Shown one piece after another: positions 1-8,070 of a stretch of 64,000 nt of DNA (the first letter of the stretch is position 1; every line of letters starts with the position of its first letter). The notes beneath the pieces were generated by a model that did not search any database, was not told the DNA's origin, and was given only the letters and a program-made list of their open reading frames with translations. Source of the DNA: Flavobacteriaceae bacterium R38 (GTDB lineage: Bacteria > Bacteroidota > Bacteroidia > Flavobacteriales > Flavobacteriaceae); contig WXYP01000001.1 of NCBI GenBank assembly GCA_009901575.1, forward strand, positions 186,001 through 250,000, given 5' to 3'. Both the position numbers and the translations under genes were made by a program.

Positions 1-421
1 CTTTACTATTATAATTGTCAAGAAACGAAGCATATTGCCTGGTTTCTGCTATAAATGTATTAAAATCTTCTATGAGTTCTTGCTTAGCTCTTTTTTCTGG
101 AGTAAAGTTTAAAATGATTTCTTTGGGAAAAGAAGCTATTCTGATTTTTCTACGCGGAAGGAAATTCAGATCAAAAATAAGGTAAGCTTTGATGTTTTTA
201 GCAGGCCCTTCACTACCTGTATTGTCCAGGCATTTTTGGAAATTGGGCATCTGGTATGTTCTGGCCACACGCATAATATGATCGTAGAGTTCTGCCAAAT
301 TCCAATGATCTTCAGAAGGTTTTATATACAATTGATCTTCTGTATAATTTTTTAGGTCTGTAACCCAGGTTTCTGCAATTTTTTCAAAAGCTTTTAAACG
401 ATTTCGATTTCTGTTAAACAT
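1..421 (-). CDS. DinB-like superfamily protein (3' end outside window)
   Basis: About 140 N-terminal codons are visible, from an ATG at 421-419; the C-terminus lies beyond the left edge. The segment EDHWNLAELYDHI (about residues 37-49) looks like the first metal-ligand helix of DinB/YfiT four-helix bundles, with His48 as the likely first metal ligand. This superfamily includes thiol S-transferases and metal-dependent hydrolases. The start overlaps the end of the YpdA-type gene by 8 bp, so the two are probably translated together. A bacillithiol-linked role is suggested only by that neighbour. The DinB call rests on pattern recognition; the other two ligand histidines cannot be checked. Confidence 0.6.
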   Translation of the reverse strand, partial: MFNRNRNRLKAFEKIAETWVTDLKNYTEDQLYIKPSEDHWNLAELYDHIMRVARTYQMPNFQKCLDNTGSEGPAKNIKAYLIFDLNFLPRRKIRIASFPKEIILNFTPEKRAKQELIEDFNTFIAETRQYASFLDNYNSK

Positions 422-1394
422 TCTTTACACTTGTTTTAGAAAGAATATTATCGATAATCATTTTGGCGTGAATTCTGGAGTTCTCAATAAACCATTTATG
501 AGTTTCTGTCCCTCCGCAAATAACTCCGGCAAGGTAAAGGTTAGAAATATTAGTTTCCATGGTGTCAGGATTGTATTGAGGCAGGAGTTTATCATCATCA
601 GACAATTTGATACCAATTTCTCTAAGAAAACTAAAATTAGGTTTATACCCGGTAAGCGCTAATACAAAATCGTTATTTATTATTTTTTCCCCTTCAGGAG
701 TATTTAATATCAGCTTATCTTTTTTAACTTCTTTTACTGTAGTATTAAAAAATGCTTTAATACTTCCTTCTTCGATTCTGTTAATTATATCCGGCCTAAC
801 CCAATATTTTACACGCTTTCCTACTTCAGGCCCTCTTATTACCATAGTAACATGAGCACCTTTTCTGTAACATTCTAAAGCTGCATCTACAGCAGAGTTA
901 CTAGCTCCGACTACAGCGACTTCCTGATTAGCGTAGAAGTGAGGATCTCTGTAATAATGAGAAACTTTAGGTAAATCTTCTCCCGGAATATCTATTTTTT
1001 TAGGAATATCATAGAAACCGGTAGCAATAATGACATGATTGGCTTCATAACTTCTTTTCTCTGAAGTAATGCTAAATACATTTTCTTTAGAAGTTATTTG
1101 AGTAACTTTCTCAAAAAGCTGTATGTTGATATCATTTGACGATACAATTCTCCTGTAATATTCTAAAGCATCTGCTTTTTTTGGCTTATTTTCTTTGCTG
1201 ATAAAAGGAATATTATCAATTTCCAGTTTCTCTGAAGTGGAAAAGAACTGCATGTTGGTAGGATAGTTAAAAAGTGAATTAACTATGCATCCTTTTTCCA
1301 GTATCACATAATTTAACCCTTTCTTCTTTGCTTCTAATGCACAAGCTATTCCAATAGGACCTCCTCCAACAATCAGGATATCGTATGATTTCAT
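414..1394 (-). CDS. ypdA: YpdA-type FAD/NAD(P)-dependent oxidoreductase (putative bacillithiol disulfide reductase family)
   Basis: A 326 aa, two-dinucleotide-binding-domain flavoprotein. The FAD motif GGGPIG is at residues 10-15, the conserved NYPT and FFSTS segments follow at about 44-54, and the NAD(P)H motif VGASNSAVDAALE is near residue 165. It lacks the CxxC of thioredoxin reductase, as YpdA proteins do. Firmicute YpdA/Bdr uses NADPH to reduce bacillithiol disulfide. The cysteine known in the S. aureus enzyme (Cys14, in GGGPCG) is Ile14 here; the nearest cysteine is Cys18. The ATG directly follows the rpe stop codon (TAAATG) and the end overlaps the DinB-like gene. Family placement is firm; the disulfide reductase activity is an inference weakened by the missing cysteine. 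Confidence 0.8.
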   Translation of the reverse strand: MKSYDILIVGGGPIGIACALEAKKKGLNYVILEKGCIVNSLFNYPTNMQFFSTSEKLEIDNIPFISKENKPKKADALEYYRRIVSSNDINIQLFEKVTQITSKENVFSITSEKRSYEANHVIIATGFYDIPKKIDIPGEDLPKVSHYYRDPHFYANQEVAVVGASNSAVDAALECYRKGAHVTMVIRGPEVGKRVKYWVRPDIINRIEEGSIKAFFNTTVKEVKKDKLILNTPEGEKIINNDFVLALTGYKPNFSFLREIGIKLSDDDKLLPQYNPDTMETNISNLYLAGVICGGTETHKWFIENSRIHAKMIIDNILSKTSVKNV

Positions 1395-2054
1395 TTACGC
1401 TATAATATTTTTCAATTCCTGGATAGTAGCCGTCGGATTTTCACTTTTAAATACAAAACTTCCTGCTACTAATACATCTGCACCAGCCTCTACTAGTTTT
1501 TTTGCATTTTTTGAAGTTACGCCACCATCAATTTCAATAATAGTTTCTGCATTTTTTTCAATAATGATGTTTTTTAACTGATGTACTTTGTTATAAGTAT
1601 TCTCAATAAATGACTGTCCGCCAAACCCAGGATTTACACTCATAATACATACTAAGTCGATATCTTGTATTACATCTTTCAGTAAATCGACATTTGTATG
1701 CGGATTCAAAGCTACTCCAGCTTTCATTCCTGCATTTTTAATGGCCTGTAATGTTCTGTGTAAATGAGTACAAGCTTCATAATGCACTGTCAATACATCG
1801 GCTCCTAATGAAGCAAATGTATTTATATACCTGTCTGGGTCTACAATCATTAAATGCACATCAATTGTTTTTTTAGCGTGCCTGGAGATTGCGTCAAGAA
1901 CCGGCATTCCAAATGATATGTTAGGAACAAAAACCCCGTCCATAATGTCAATGTGAAACCAATCGGCTTCGCTTTTATTTACCATTTCAATATCACTCTG
2001 TAAATTTGCGAAGTCAGCTGCCAAGATAGAAGGAGCTATTAATTTTGAAGTCAT
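1395..2054 (-). CDS. rpe: ribulose-phosphate 3-epimerase
   Basis: Interconverts ribulose-5-phosphate and xylulose-5-phosphate in the pentose phosphate pathway; cytoplasmic TIM barrel. Family signatures in order are APSILAADF near the start, WFHIDIMDG (metal/catalytic Asp), DVHLMI, VHYEA, SVNPGFGGQSF, and IDGG followed by GADVLVAGS near the C-terminus. The frame stays open to 2078, but the ATG at 2054 gives the normal N-terminus (MTSKLIAPS) and 219 aa, the usual family length. It lies 53 bp downstream of the BLUF gene and abuts the YpdA gene, so the BLUF-rpe-ypdA-dinB set may be one transcript. Confidence 0.96.
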   Translation of the reverse strand: MTSKLIAPSILAADFANLQSDIEMVNKSEADWFHIDIMDGVFVPNISFGMPVLDAISRHAKKTIDVHLMIVDPDRYINTFASLGADVLTVHYEACTHLHRTLQAIKNAGMKAGVALNPHTNVDLLKDVIQDIDLVCIMSVNPGFGGQSFIENTYNKVHQLKNIIIEKNAETIIEIDGGVTSKNAKKLVEAGADVLVAGSFVFKSENPTATIQELKNIIA

Positions 2055-2107
2055 TTTTGCTGTTTTAGATCGATGCAAAAATAGGGATAATCAAACAATT
2101 TATTTGA

Positions 2108-2515
2108 TCATGTGTTTTTAATAAATTGCTGAAGTAATTTAACAAACCTGTTTATTTCATTTGATGGGTAATGACTTAACCAATTCAGGTATTTATTTAA
2201 CTTTTCAATATTTAATCGATCATCAATGATTGTAAATCCGTAATCATAATCTTCAAAAATTCGGTGTTCATAGCTTACAATAGGGACTTTAATGATATTA
2301 CTATGCCTGGTGTCTTTTGCAATTTTTTGATAAAGCTCATTGATTGTTTTTTTATCCCCTTCCAGTACTTGCATAAAATTACCATCTGCATGAACCAGGA
2401 TTCCCGAAACCTCTTTTTTTTGATTATTTTCTTTACTGTAGATAAATAAAGATTCTAACTCTTCTTGTTGAAGTGATGGATGAGCTGTACTAAAATAGCA
2501 AATCGTATGAATCAT
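2108..2515 (-). CDS. BLUF domain blue-light sensor (short, single domain)
   Basis: A 135 aa protein that is almost entirely a BLUF domain, which senses blue light through non-covalently bound FAD. The photocycle pair is visible: Tyr7 in ICYFS and Gln49 in FMQVLEG, with Asn30/Asn31 in the expected helix. The usual 'WxM' near the end of the domain is replaced by Tyr90-Asp-Tyr92 (EDYDYGF). No output domain is fused, so it would signal through oligomerisation or a partner protein. It sits between rpoD, which has its own terminator, and rpe on the same strand. Light sensing is expected from the family; the partner is unknown. Confidence 0.9.
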   Translation of the reverse strand: MIHTICYFSTAHPSLQQEELESLFIYSKENNQKKEVSGILVHADGNFMQVLEGDKKTINELYQKIAKDTRHSNIIKVPIVSYEHRIFEDYDYGFTIIDDRLNIEKLNKYLNWLSHYPSNEINRFVKLLQQFIKNT

Positions 2516-2545
2516 TTATAGAGAAATTAAGTTTTTAAAGAAAAA

Positions 2546-2566
2546 ACCCCGGTAATCAGCCGGGGT
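2546..2566 (-). terminator. Rho-independent terminator of rpoD
   Basis: A perfect 7-bp GC-rich stem (ACCCCGG at 2546-2552 with CCGGGGT at 2560-2566) and a 7-nt loop. On the minus strand it is followed by a T-rich run (complement of 2537-2545). It lies about 50 bp after the rpoD stop and just upstream of the BLUF gene. Confidence 0.9.
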
Positions 2567-2613
2567 CATTCATCAATCAAAAAACGAACAGTTATGATAA
2601 ACTGTTGTAAAGT

Positions 2614-3477
2614 TTAACCTAAGTATGTTTTTAATATTTTACTTCGGGAAGTATGTTTTAACCTCCTGATTGCTTTCTCTTTTATTTGTCGTACACGTTC
2701 TCTGGTTAAGTCGAAAGTTTCTCCTATTTCTTCCAAAGTCATAGGATGTTGATCTCCTAAACCAAAATATAAACGAATCACATCTGCCTCTCTTGGCGTT
2801 AATGTTTCTAAAGCACGTTCAATTTCTGTACGTAAAGATTCATGTAATAAATCTTTATCAGGGTTTGGAGATTCTCCACTTCTTAATACATCGTATAAGT
2901 TAGAATCTTCACCTTCTACCAATGGTGCATCCATAGATACATGACGTCCGGAATTCTTCATAGATTCTTTTACGTCATTAACTGTCATGTCCAGTTCTTT
3001 GGCGATCTCTTCCGCAGAAGGTACCCTTTCATGTGCCTGCTCTAAAAAGGCATATGTTTTATTGATTTTATTAATAGAACCAATCTTATTAAGCGGTAAT
3101 CTTACTATACGTGATTGCTCTGCCAATGCCTGAAGGATTGATTGTCTAATCCACCATACAGCGTACGAAATAAATTTGAATCCACGTGTTTCATCAAAAC
3201 GTTGTGCAGCTTTAATAAGACCTAAATTACCTTCATTAATAAGATCTGGTAATGTTAAACCCTGGTTTTGATATTGTTTAGCAACAGAAACAACGAAACG
3301 CAAATTAGCTTTTGTTAATTTTTCTAAAGCGATTTGATCACCAGCTTTTATACGCTGTGCTAATTCTACCTCTTCATCGGCTGTAATTAAATCAACTTTT
3401 CCAATTTCCTGTAGGTATTTGTCTAAAGAAGCAGTTTCTCTATTGGTTACCTGCTTTGTGATTTTGAGCTGTCTCAT
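2614..3477 (-). CDS. rpoD: RNA polymerase primary sigma factor (RpoD/SigA, short Bacteroidota type)
   Basis: The housekeeping sigma factor, 287 aa, without the long region 1.1 of proteobacterial sigma-70. Visible parts are region 1.2 ([10 protein letters not shown], about 17-26), region 2 ([18 protein letters not shown], the [15 protein letters not shown] helix, [13 protein letters not shown] for -10 recognition and melting), region 3 ([13 protein letters not shown] onward), and region 4 ([28 protein letters not shown], helix-turn-helix at the C-terminus). Bacteroidota RpoD reads TTTG/TAnnTTTG promoters, which fits the motifs seen across this window. It has its own terminator at 2546-2566. 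Confidence 0.97.
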   Translation of the reverse strand: MRQLKITKQVTNRETASLDKYLQEIGKVDLITADEEVELAQRIKAGDQIALEKLTKANLRFVVSVAKQYQNQGLTLPDLINEGNLGLIKAAQRFDETRGFKFISYAVWWIRQSILQALAEQSRIVRLPLNKIGSINKINKTYAFLEQAHERVPSAEEIAKELDMTVNDVKESMKNSGRHVSMDAPLVEGEDSNLYDVLRSGESPNPDKDLLHESLRTEIERALETLTPREADVIRLYFGLGDQHPMTLEEIGETFDLTRERVRQIKEKAIRRLKHTSRSKILKTYLG

Positions 3478-3848
3478 CTATTCTTTCTCCTGTAATTTTT
3501 AATTAAACGCTGTCGCGCTATTGATTATACGTATGATGTTACCAAAATGTTACAAAAAAGAAAAATATTTTTTAGATTAAGAGTACTCTAGTGTTAAATG
3601 TAGTTTAAAATCTTGCTTTTAAATCCCTGGAAATATATTTTTATAGATAATTGTAATGATTAAATTCTTAATCAATTCCCCCCTTCAAGAGTTCAGATTT
3701 ATTTTGAATGTTTAGTACAATAACTTTAAGTTACTTGTATGGCGAATGCATTCAATGAACTCTAATAATATCTTTTTTCAGGATAGACATAAACTCTGAG
3801 TGTCTTTAAAGAAATCAGGTGTTAAATGAATCATTAATTAATTAGATT
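3478..3848. other. 371-bp divergent intergenic region between rpoD and the GG-leader peptide
   Basis: AT-rich, with no open frame of note. It must hold the promoters of rpoD (minus) and the peptide gene (plus). No perfect TAnnTTTG was found on either strand; the closest plus-strand match is TAACTTTA at 3721-3728, whose nearest upstream TTTG (3703-3706) is only 14 bp away, which is short. A small inverted repeat (TGATTAA / TTAATCA, 3657-3674, 4-bp spacer) is present. Confidence 0.5.
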
Positions 3849-4052
3849 ATGTTAAAAAAAATTTTAGAATTAGAAAGAATTCAATTATTAGACAAAAAAG
3901 AACAGAAATGGGTTAGAGGGGGAGACTCTGCTTTCTTTGGATTTCCTTGTCAAACAGATGAAGATTGTTGTGACTCAACTGCAGAAAGCTTATTTGGGGG
4001 AAGTGTTTGTGCTTTAGCAGGTAGTGTAAATGGATTTTGTGTGCCTTCATAG
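3849..4052 (+). CDS. cysteine-rich peptide precursor with double-glycine leader (bacteriocin-like)
   Basis: A 67 aa precursor. Residues 1-25 look like the Bacteroidota double-glycine leader: MLKKI start, the LLDKKEQK motif at 13-20 and GG at 24-25, where a C39-type peptidase would cut. The predicted 42-residue core (26-67) has Cys34, Cys40, Cys41, Cys54 and Cys64, spaced C-x5-CC-x12-C-x9-C, reminiscent of small disulfide-knotted peptides; five cysteines leave one unpaired or call for a dimer. It is followed at once by a strong terminator and preceded by a 371-bp gap, so it is transcribed alone. No modification enzyme, immunity gene or C39 transporter lies nearby. Secretion via the leader is an inference; bioactivity is unknown. 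Confidence 0.75.
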   Translation: MLKKILELERIQLLDKKEQKWVRGGDSAFFGFPCQTDEDCCDSTAESLFGGSVCALAGSVNGFCVPS

Positions 4053-4077
4053 GGATTAACAAAAAACATTATAAGGT

Positions 4078-4106
4078 AGGTGGGTATTATTATATCCACC
4101 TTTTTT
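4078..4106 (+). terminator. Rho-independent terminator of the GG-leader peptide gene
   Basis: A 9-bp stem (4078-4086 with 4093-4101, one G-T wobble) and 6-nt loop, followed by T4101-T4106. It begins 25 bp after the peptide stop codon and supports that small gene being a real transcription unit. Confidence 0.85.
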
Positions 4107-4126
4107 GAAATAAATAATTATTAAGC

Positions 4127-5020
4127 TTATCTGAGAATCGATTTTTGATAGCCTTTTTTATGAATGACCACGGTATTTAAAAAATCGAAAATAACCTTTA
4201 GCTTTTCTTCTGTAATTTCAAATATATCATGCTTTGCATTTTTAATACTGTATAAAAGATAATTACTATTTAATGTTTTTAACTTATCTGTGATAGATTT
4301 AGACCCGTGAAGTATCATATAACCAGACTTTTCAGGATCACAGTAATGATGTGAAGCAGTTGCATAAGGAACTAAAGGGTCTTCGGTGCCATGAAAAAAA
4401 ACTCCGGGAACGGCATTGGTTTTTGTGATTTGATCTACATTCAAGATTGCTCCTGCCAATGAAACTACGGCTACAGGTTTGATGTTTTTGTAACGATCAT
4501 TATTTTTAAAAAAAAGCGATTTATTGTATGTGGCTATTAAAATACCTTCTGCACCTGCACTACTACCCGCAAGAACTATTTTTGAAGGATCTATTTTGAA
4601 TCGCTCTTTTTTATCAGATAAAAAACAAACGGCATCCAGCAAATCTTCTCCGGCAAGTTTAAAAGCTTCTAATTTTTCTTTAACCGGTGTGTCGCAACCA
4701 AATCCTTTACCTTTTCTGGTTAGTCGATAAGATATTGAAGCAACCGGATATCCTTTTTTGGCAAAAGCTTTGGCTAGTTTTGTGATTTCAGCATCGTTTC
4801 TGTACCCGGTAGAAAATCCGCCCCCATGCATGAAAACAACTAGCGGCCTGTTTTTTAAAGAGTCATCTTTTGAAGAATAGAAATCTAATTGTAAAGACTC
4901 ACCTCCTTTATTGCTGTACTCGTATGTTGTTTTAAAGGCAGAAGGAAAAATATCATCTACATATCTTGTTTGGGAAAAGATGGTGGCAGGTAAAAAAAAT
5001 AAAAAGAGATACTTAATCAT
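4127..5020 (-). CDS. secreted alpha/beta hydrolase (carboxylesterase, HGGG family)
   Basis: A 297 aa hydrolase with an N-terminal signal peptide (about 1-16, cleavage near IFSQ). The oxyanion-hole motif HGGG is at 65-68 and the nucleophile elbow GSSAG at 152-156 (Ser154); Asp214 in GTEDPLVP and His264 in NAKHD complete a plausible triad. This is the arrangement of the hormone-sensitive-lipase/BD-FAE-like esterases. The substrate cannot be told from sequence. It is convergent with the peptide gene and lies 105 bp downstream of the M1 peptidase gene, separated from it by a bidirectional hairpin, so it is likely its own unit. Confidence 0.85.
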   Translation of the reverse strand: MIKYLFLFFLPATIFSQTRYVDDIFPSAFKTTYEYSNKGGESLQLDFYSSKDDSLKNRPLVVFMHGGGFSTGYRNDAEITKLAKAFAKKGYPVASISYRLTRKGKGFGCDTPVKEKLEAFKLAGEDLLDAVCFLSDKKERFKIDPSKIVLAGSSAGAEGILIATYNKSLFFKNNDRYKNIKPVAVVSLAGAILNVDQITKTNAVPGVFFHGTEDPLVPYATASHHYCDPEKSGYMILHGSKSITDKLKTLNSNYLLYSIKNAKHDIFEITEEKLKVIFDFLNTVVIHKKGYQKSILR

Positions 5021-5078
5021 AGCTGTACAGTGTAATTAAATATTGATTTTATATACTGTTATTAAGTGTTTGATAAAA

Positions 5079-5105
5079 CAAAAGCCCCGAAATTCGAGGC
5101 TTTTG
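5079..5105. terminator. bidirectional Rho-independent terminator
   Basis: Inverted repeat 5079-5090 / 5094-5105 (CAAAAGCC...GGCTTTTG with one internal mismatch), flanked by T-rich runs on both strands. It ends the M1 peptidase operon on the minus strand and lies about 60 bp upstream of the esterase start. Confidence 0.8.
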
Positions 5106-5125
5106 TTTTTTGAAAATAGATATTC

Positions 5126-7423
5126 TTATTTTCCTTTAACTTTTTCCTTAAACTTATCAAAGTCACTTTTAGTTTCTTTTTTAGGCCAGGAATTGTTTTC
5201 TGTATCTACATCTGCAGTTTCTAGCTTAGGGTCTACAGTGATAGAAACTATTTCTTTTTCAGAAGCAATAGACTTGCTGGTTACATTATCATTAAGTCTC
5301 CATATTTGTGCAGGATATGTTTCTGTTTTAGAAGTCCCGTCGGCATATTTATATTCTACAATGATTGGCATTACCAAACCACCTGGTTTTTCGAATGTAA
5401 TATTGTAGAAATATTTAGGATTCTTAATGTTTTTACGCTCTTCTTTAGTAAAATTATCTGCGATATACTCTTTTAATGTTGAAGATGCATTAGAAGGAGA
5501 TGTATTTCGAAGGCTTTCTTCAAAATCTTCGCTACCTTCTTCCACTAAGAATACAAAATCTTTGATATCTCTGTTGAAACGTTGCGCTATATTTTTACCG
5601 TACTCGTTTGGTTTTGACGACACATAATATTTTTTAACGTCTTTTATAGCAATATCAACATAATCTGTAGTATAGAACCATCCTCTCCAGTACCAATCTA
5701 AATCTACAGCAGATGCATCTTCCATAGTTCTAAAGAAATCTTCTGGTGTAGGGTGCTTAAATTTCCAGCGATTTGCATATTCTCTAAATGAATAGTCAAA
5801 CAATTCACGCCCCATAATAGTTTCACGAAGTATGTTTAGTGCTGTTGCTGGCTTTCCGTAAGCATTGTTACCAAATTGGTATGTATTCAATCCTTTAGTC
5901 ATGATAGGAGCAATAAAGTCTTGGTTACCTCCCATGTAAGGGATGATATTCTTTGCTGGCCCTCTACGAGATGGATAAGACTCGTGGCCTTCTGATAATG
6001 CATCAGGATACCACTCTCCAAAATCTTGCTCAGCTACATACTGTAAGAATGTATTTAATCCTTCATCCATCCATGTCCACTGACGCTCATCGCTATTTAC
6101 AATCATAGGGAAGAAGTTGTGCCCTACTTCGTGAATAATTACACTAATCATTCCGTATTTGGTACGATCACTATAGTTTCCGTTTTTGTCAGGACGACCA
6201 AAGTTAAAGCATATCATTGGATACTCCATTCCCATAGGAACGTGTACAGAAATTGCTTTGTGATATGGGTAATCAAATGTCATTCTTGAATATGATTTCA
6301 ATGTACTGGCTACAGCATTTGTAGACCACTGCTCCCAAAGCGGATTTCCTTCTTTAGAATATAATGATACCGCCATTACATCTTTACCACCTACTTTAAC
6401 AGCCATCATGTCCCAGATAAACTTTCTAGAAGATGCAAATCCGAAATCACGTACATTTTCAGCTTTTAATTTCCAGGTTTTTTTCTTTTTACTCTTTTTC
6501 TTTTCTGCAGCTTCAGCTTCTTTTTGAGTAACTATGATTACTGGTTTGTCATATGATTTTTTCGCTTTTCTGTAGCGCTCCATCATATCTTTAGTAAATA
6601 CTTCTTCTCTGTTAGTTAATCTACCAGTACCATCTACGATATGATCTGCAGGTACAGTAATATTTACTTCAAAATCTCCAAATGGTAACGCAAACTCATC
6701 ACGTCCAAAGAATTGAGAATTTTGCCAACCCTCTACGTCATTGTATACTGCCATTCTAGGATAGAACTGAGCCATTGCATAAATTCTATTATCATCTTCT
6801 TCGAAATACTCATATCCAGAACGTCCTCCGTCTTTCACGTGGTCATTAATATTATACCACCATTTAATAGAAAAAGAGAATTTGTCCCCGGTATTCATTG
6901 CTTTAGGCAATTCAATGCGCATCATAGTACCGTTGATGATGTGAGGTAAATTTTTTCCATTAGTATCTTTTACTTCAAGAACATTAAATCCTCCGTCAAA
7001 ACGTTCTTTAAAGAAAGTATTGGCAAAATTTCCTGCTGTAGTGGCCGGAGTTATTCTGCTTCCTTGAATTAGAGGAGTTTTAGAATCTCTGGCTCTCATG
7101 TTTTGATCTAATTGTACCCAAAGATAAGTCAACTGATCTGGAGAATTATTAGTATAAGTAATAGTCTCGTCACCAGATAACCTTGCTTTTTCATCGTCAA
7201 TCTCCACATTCATTTTGTAGTCTGCCTGTTGTTGATAATATGCCGGTCCCGGAGCCCCAGATCCTGTTCTAAACATATTAGGCGTTGCAAATTCATCATA
7301 CAATTGTTTGAATTTGTTTTGATTGGTGTGACCTGGCCTACGTTTAGATTGCTCTTGGTCTTGTGCAAATGCGTTAACCGAGACAAATACAAACGCAAGT
7401 AAGAAGTATTTAATAGTCTTCAT
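5126..7423 (-). CDS. M1 family metallopeptidase (aminopeptidase N-like), secreted
   Basis: A 765 aa protein with a signal peptide (1-20, ending NAFA-Q). The zinc site is HEVGH at 431-435 with the third ligand Glu454 in WMDEGLNTF. The exopeptidase motif, GAMEN in classical M1 enzymes, reads GMEYP here (398-402), as in a divergent branch of the family. A lysine-rich insert (about 302-317) separates the N-terminal beta domain from the catalytic domain. It is the last gene of the minus-strand run starting at 11168 and lies 64 bp after the DUF6702-like gene. It probably trims peptides in the periplasm or outside the cell; the substrate is unknown. Confidence 0.93.
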   Translation of the reverse strand: MKTIKYFLLAFVFVSVNAFAQDQEQSKRRPGHTNQNKFKQLYDEFATPNMFRTGSGAPGPAYYQQQADYKMNVEIDDEKARLSGDETITYTNNSPDQLTYLWVQLDQNMRARDSKTPLIQGSRITPATTAGNFANTFFKERFDGGFNVLEVKDTNGKNLPHIINGTMMRIELPKAMNTGDKFSFSIKWWYNINDHVKDGGRSGYEYFEEDDNRIYAMAQFYPRMAVYNDVEGWQNSQFFGRDEFALPFGDFEVNITVPADHIVDGTGRLTNREEVFTKDMMERYRKAKKSYDKPVIIVTQKEAEAAEKKKSKKKKTWKLKAENVRDFGFASSRKFIWDMMAVKVGGKDVMAVSLYSKEGNPLWEQWSTNAVASTLKSYSRMTFDYPYHKAISVHVPMGMEYPMICFNFGRPDKNGNYSDRTKYGMISVIIHEVGHNFFPMIVNSDERQWTWMDEGLNTFLQYVAEQDFGEWYPDALSEGHESYPSRRGPAKNIIPYMGGNQDFIAPIMTKGLNTYQFGNNAYGKPATALNILRETIMGRELFDYSFREYANRWKFKHPTPEDFFRTMEDASAVDLDWYWRGWFYTTDYVDIAIKDVKKYYVSSKPNEYGKNIAQRFNRDIKDFVFLVEEGSEDFEESLRNTSPSNASSTLKEYIADNFTKEERKNIKNPKYFYNITFEKPGGLVMPIIVEYKYADGTSKTETYPAQIWRLNDNVTSKSIASEKEIVSITVDPKLETADVDTENNSWPKKETKSDFDKFKEKVKGK

Positions 7424-7487
7424 TATAAAAAATTAAATTAATAGGAGCGGAAAATTACTCAAAAAATAGATGCGTTATCAGGAGTTG

Positions 7488-7997
7488 TTAAAAATTTAAC
7501 AATCCTTTATCATTTTCTTTGATTAGAATAAAACTTTTTTTCTTTCTTTTAAATTTAAAATGAACAATATTCTGTTGTTCTTCAAAGGTTTCAAAAAAGA
7601 GTTGATTCTCTATTTCAATGGTTTCTATGCTGTTAATATCAATATCCTCGATTTCTAAATAGCATTTTATAACATCGTTATCATATTCTTTACCCAGAAA
7701 ATTATAAGATACGTCTTTCCCGTCGATCTTCAATAAGATTTTGCTTTTTACATACCTCTCGATATAGTCTTCAGCATTTTCTAATTCGTTAGATGAAGTA
7801 AGATTTAAATCGATTTCATAGCGATCATTTAATAATTCTTCTAAATCATCAATAAATATCCTGCTTAATAATTGGATAGATTTATCTTTTTCGGAATAAT
7901 TAATTTCAGTAACACTTAAATAAAATTTATGAGCGGTAAATGATAATAACAAAGGAATAATGAGAAATAATACCGATATCTTTATAGTGTTTTTCAT
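7488..7997 (-). CDS. DUF6702-like secreted protein
   Basis: A 169 aa protein with an N-terminal hydrophobic signal (about 1-22). It has the pattern HKFYLSVTEI near 23-32 followed by SRIFIDDLEELL at about 46-57, which I associate with the flavobacterial DUF6702 family often found beside M1 peptidases. The rest is rich in charged beta-type segments. Function is unknown; co-transcription with the M1 gene (64-bp gap) suggests an accessory or structural role in the same process. The family name is from memory of the motif and should be verified by HMM. Confidence 0.65.
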   Translation of the reverse strand: MKNTIKISVLFLIIPLLLSFTAHKFYLSVTEINYSEKDKSIQLLSRIFIDDLEELLNDRYEIDLNLTSSNELENAEDYIERYVKSKILLKIDGKDVSYNFLGKEYDNDVIKCYLEIEDIDINSIETIEIENQLFFETFEEQQNIVHFKFKRKKKSFILIKENDKGLLNF

Positions 7998-8070
7998 GAG
8001 TTAACTACATATTTTTTTCAAAAATAAACAAAAAGTATTCCATAATATAGAAGATTGCAAAAGGCGATTG

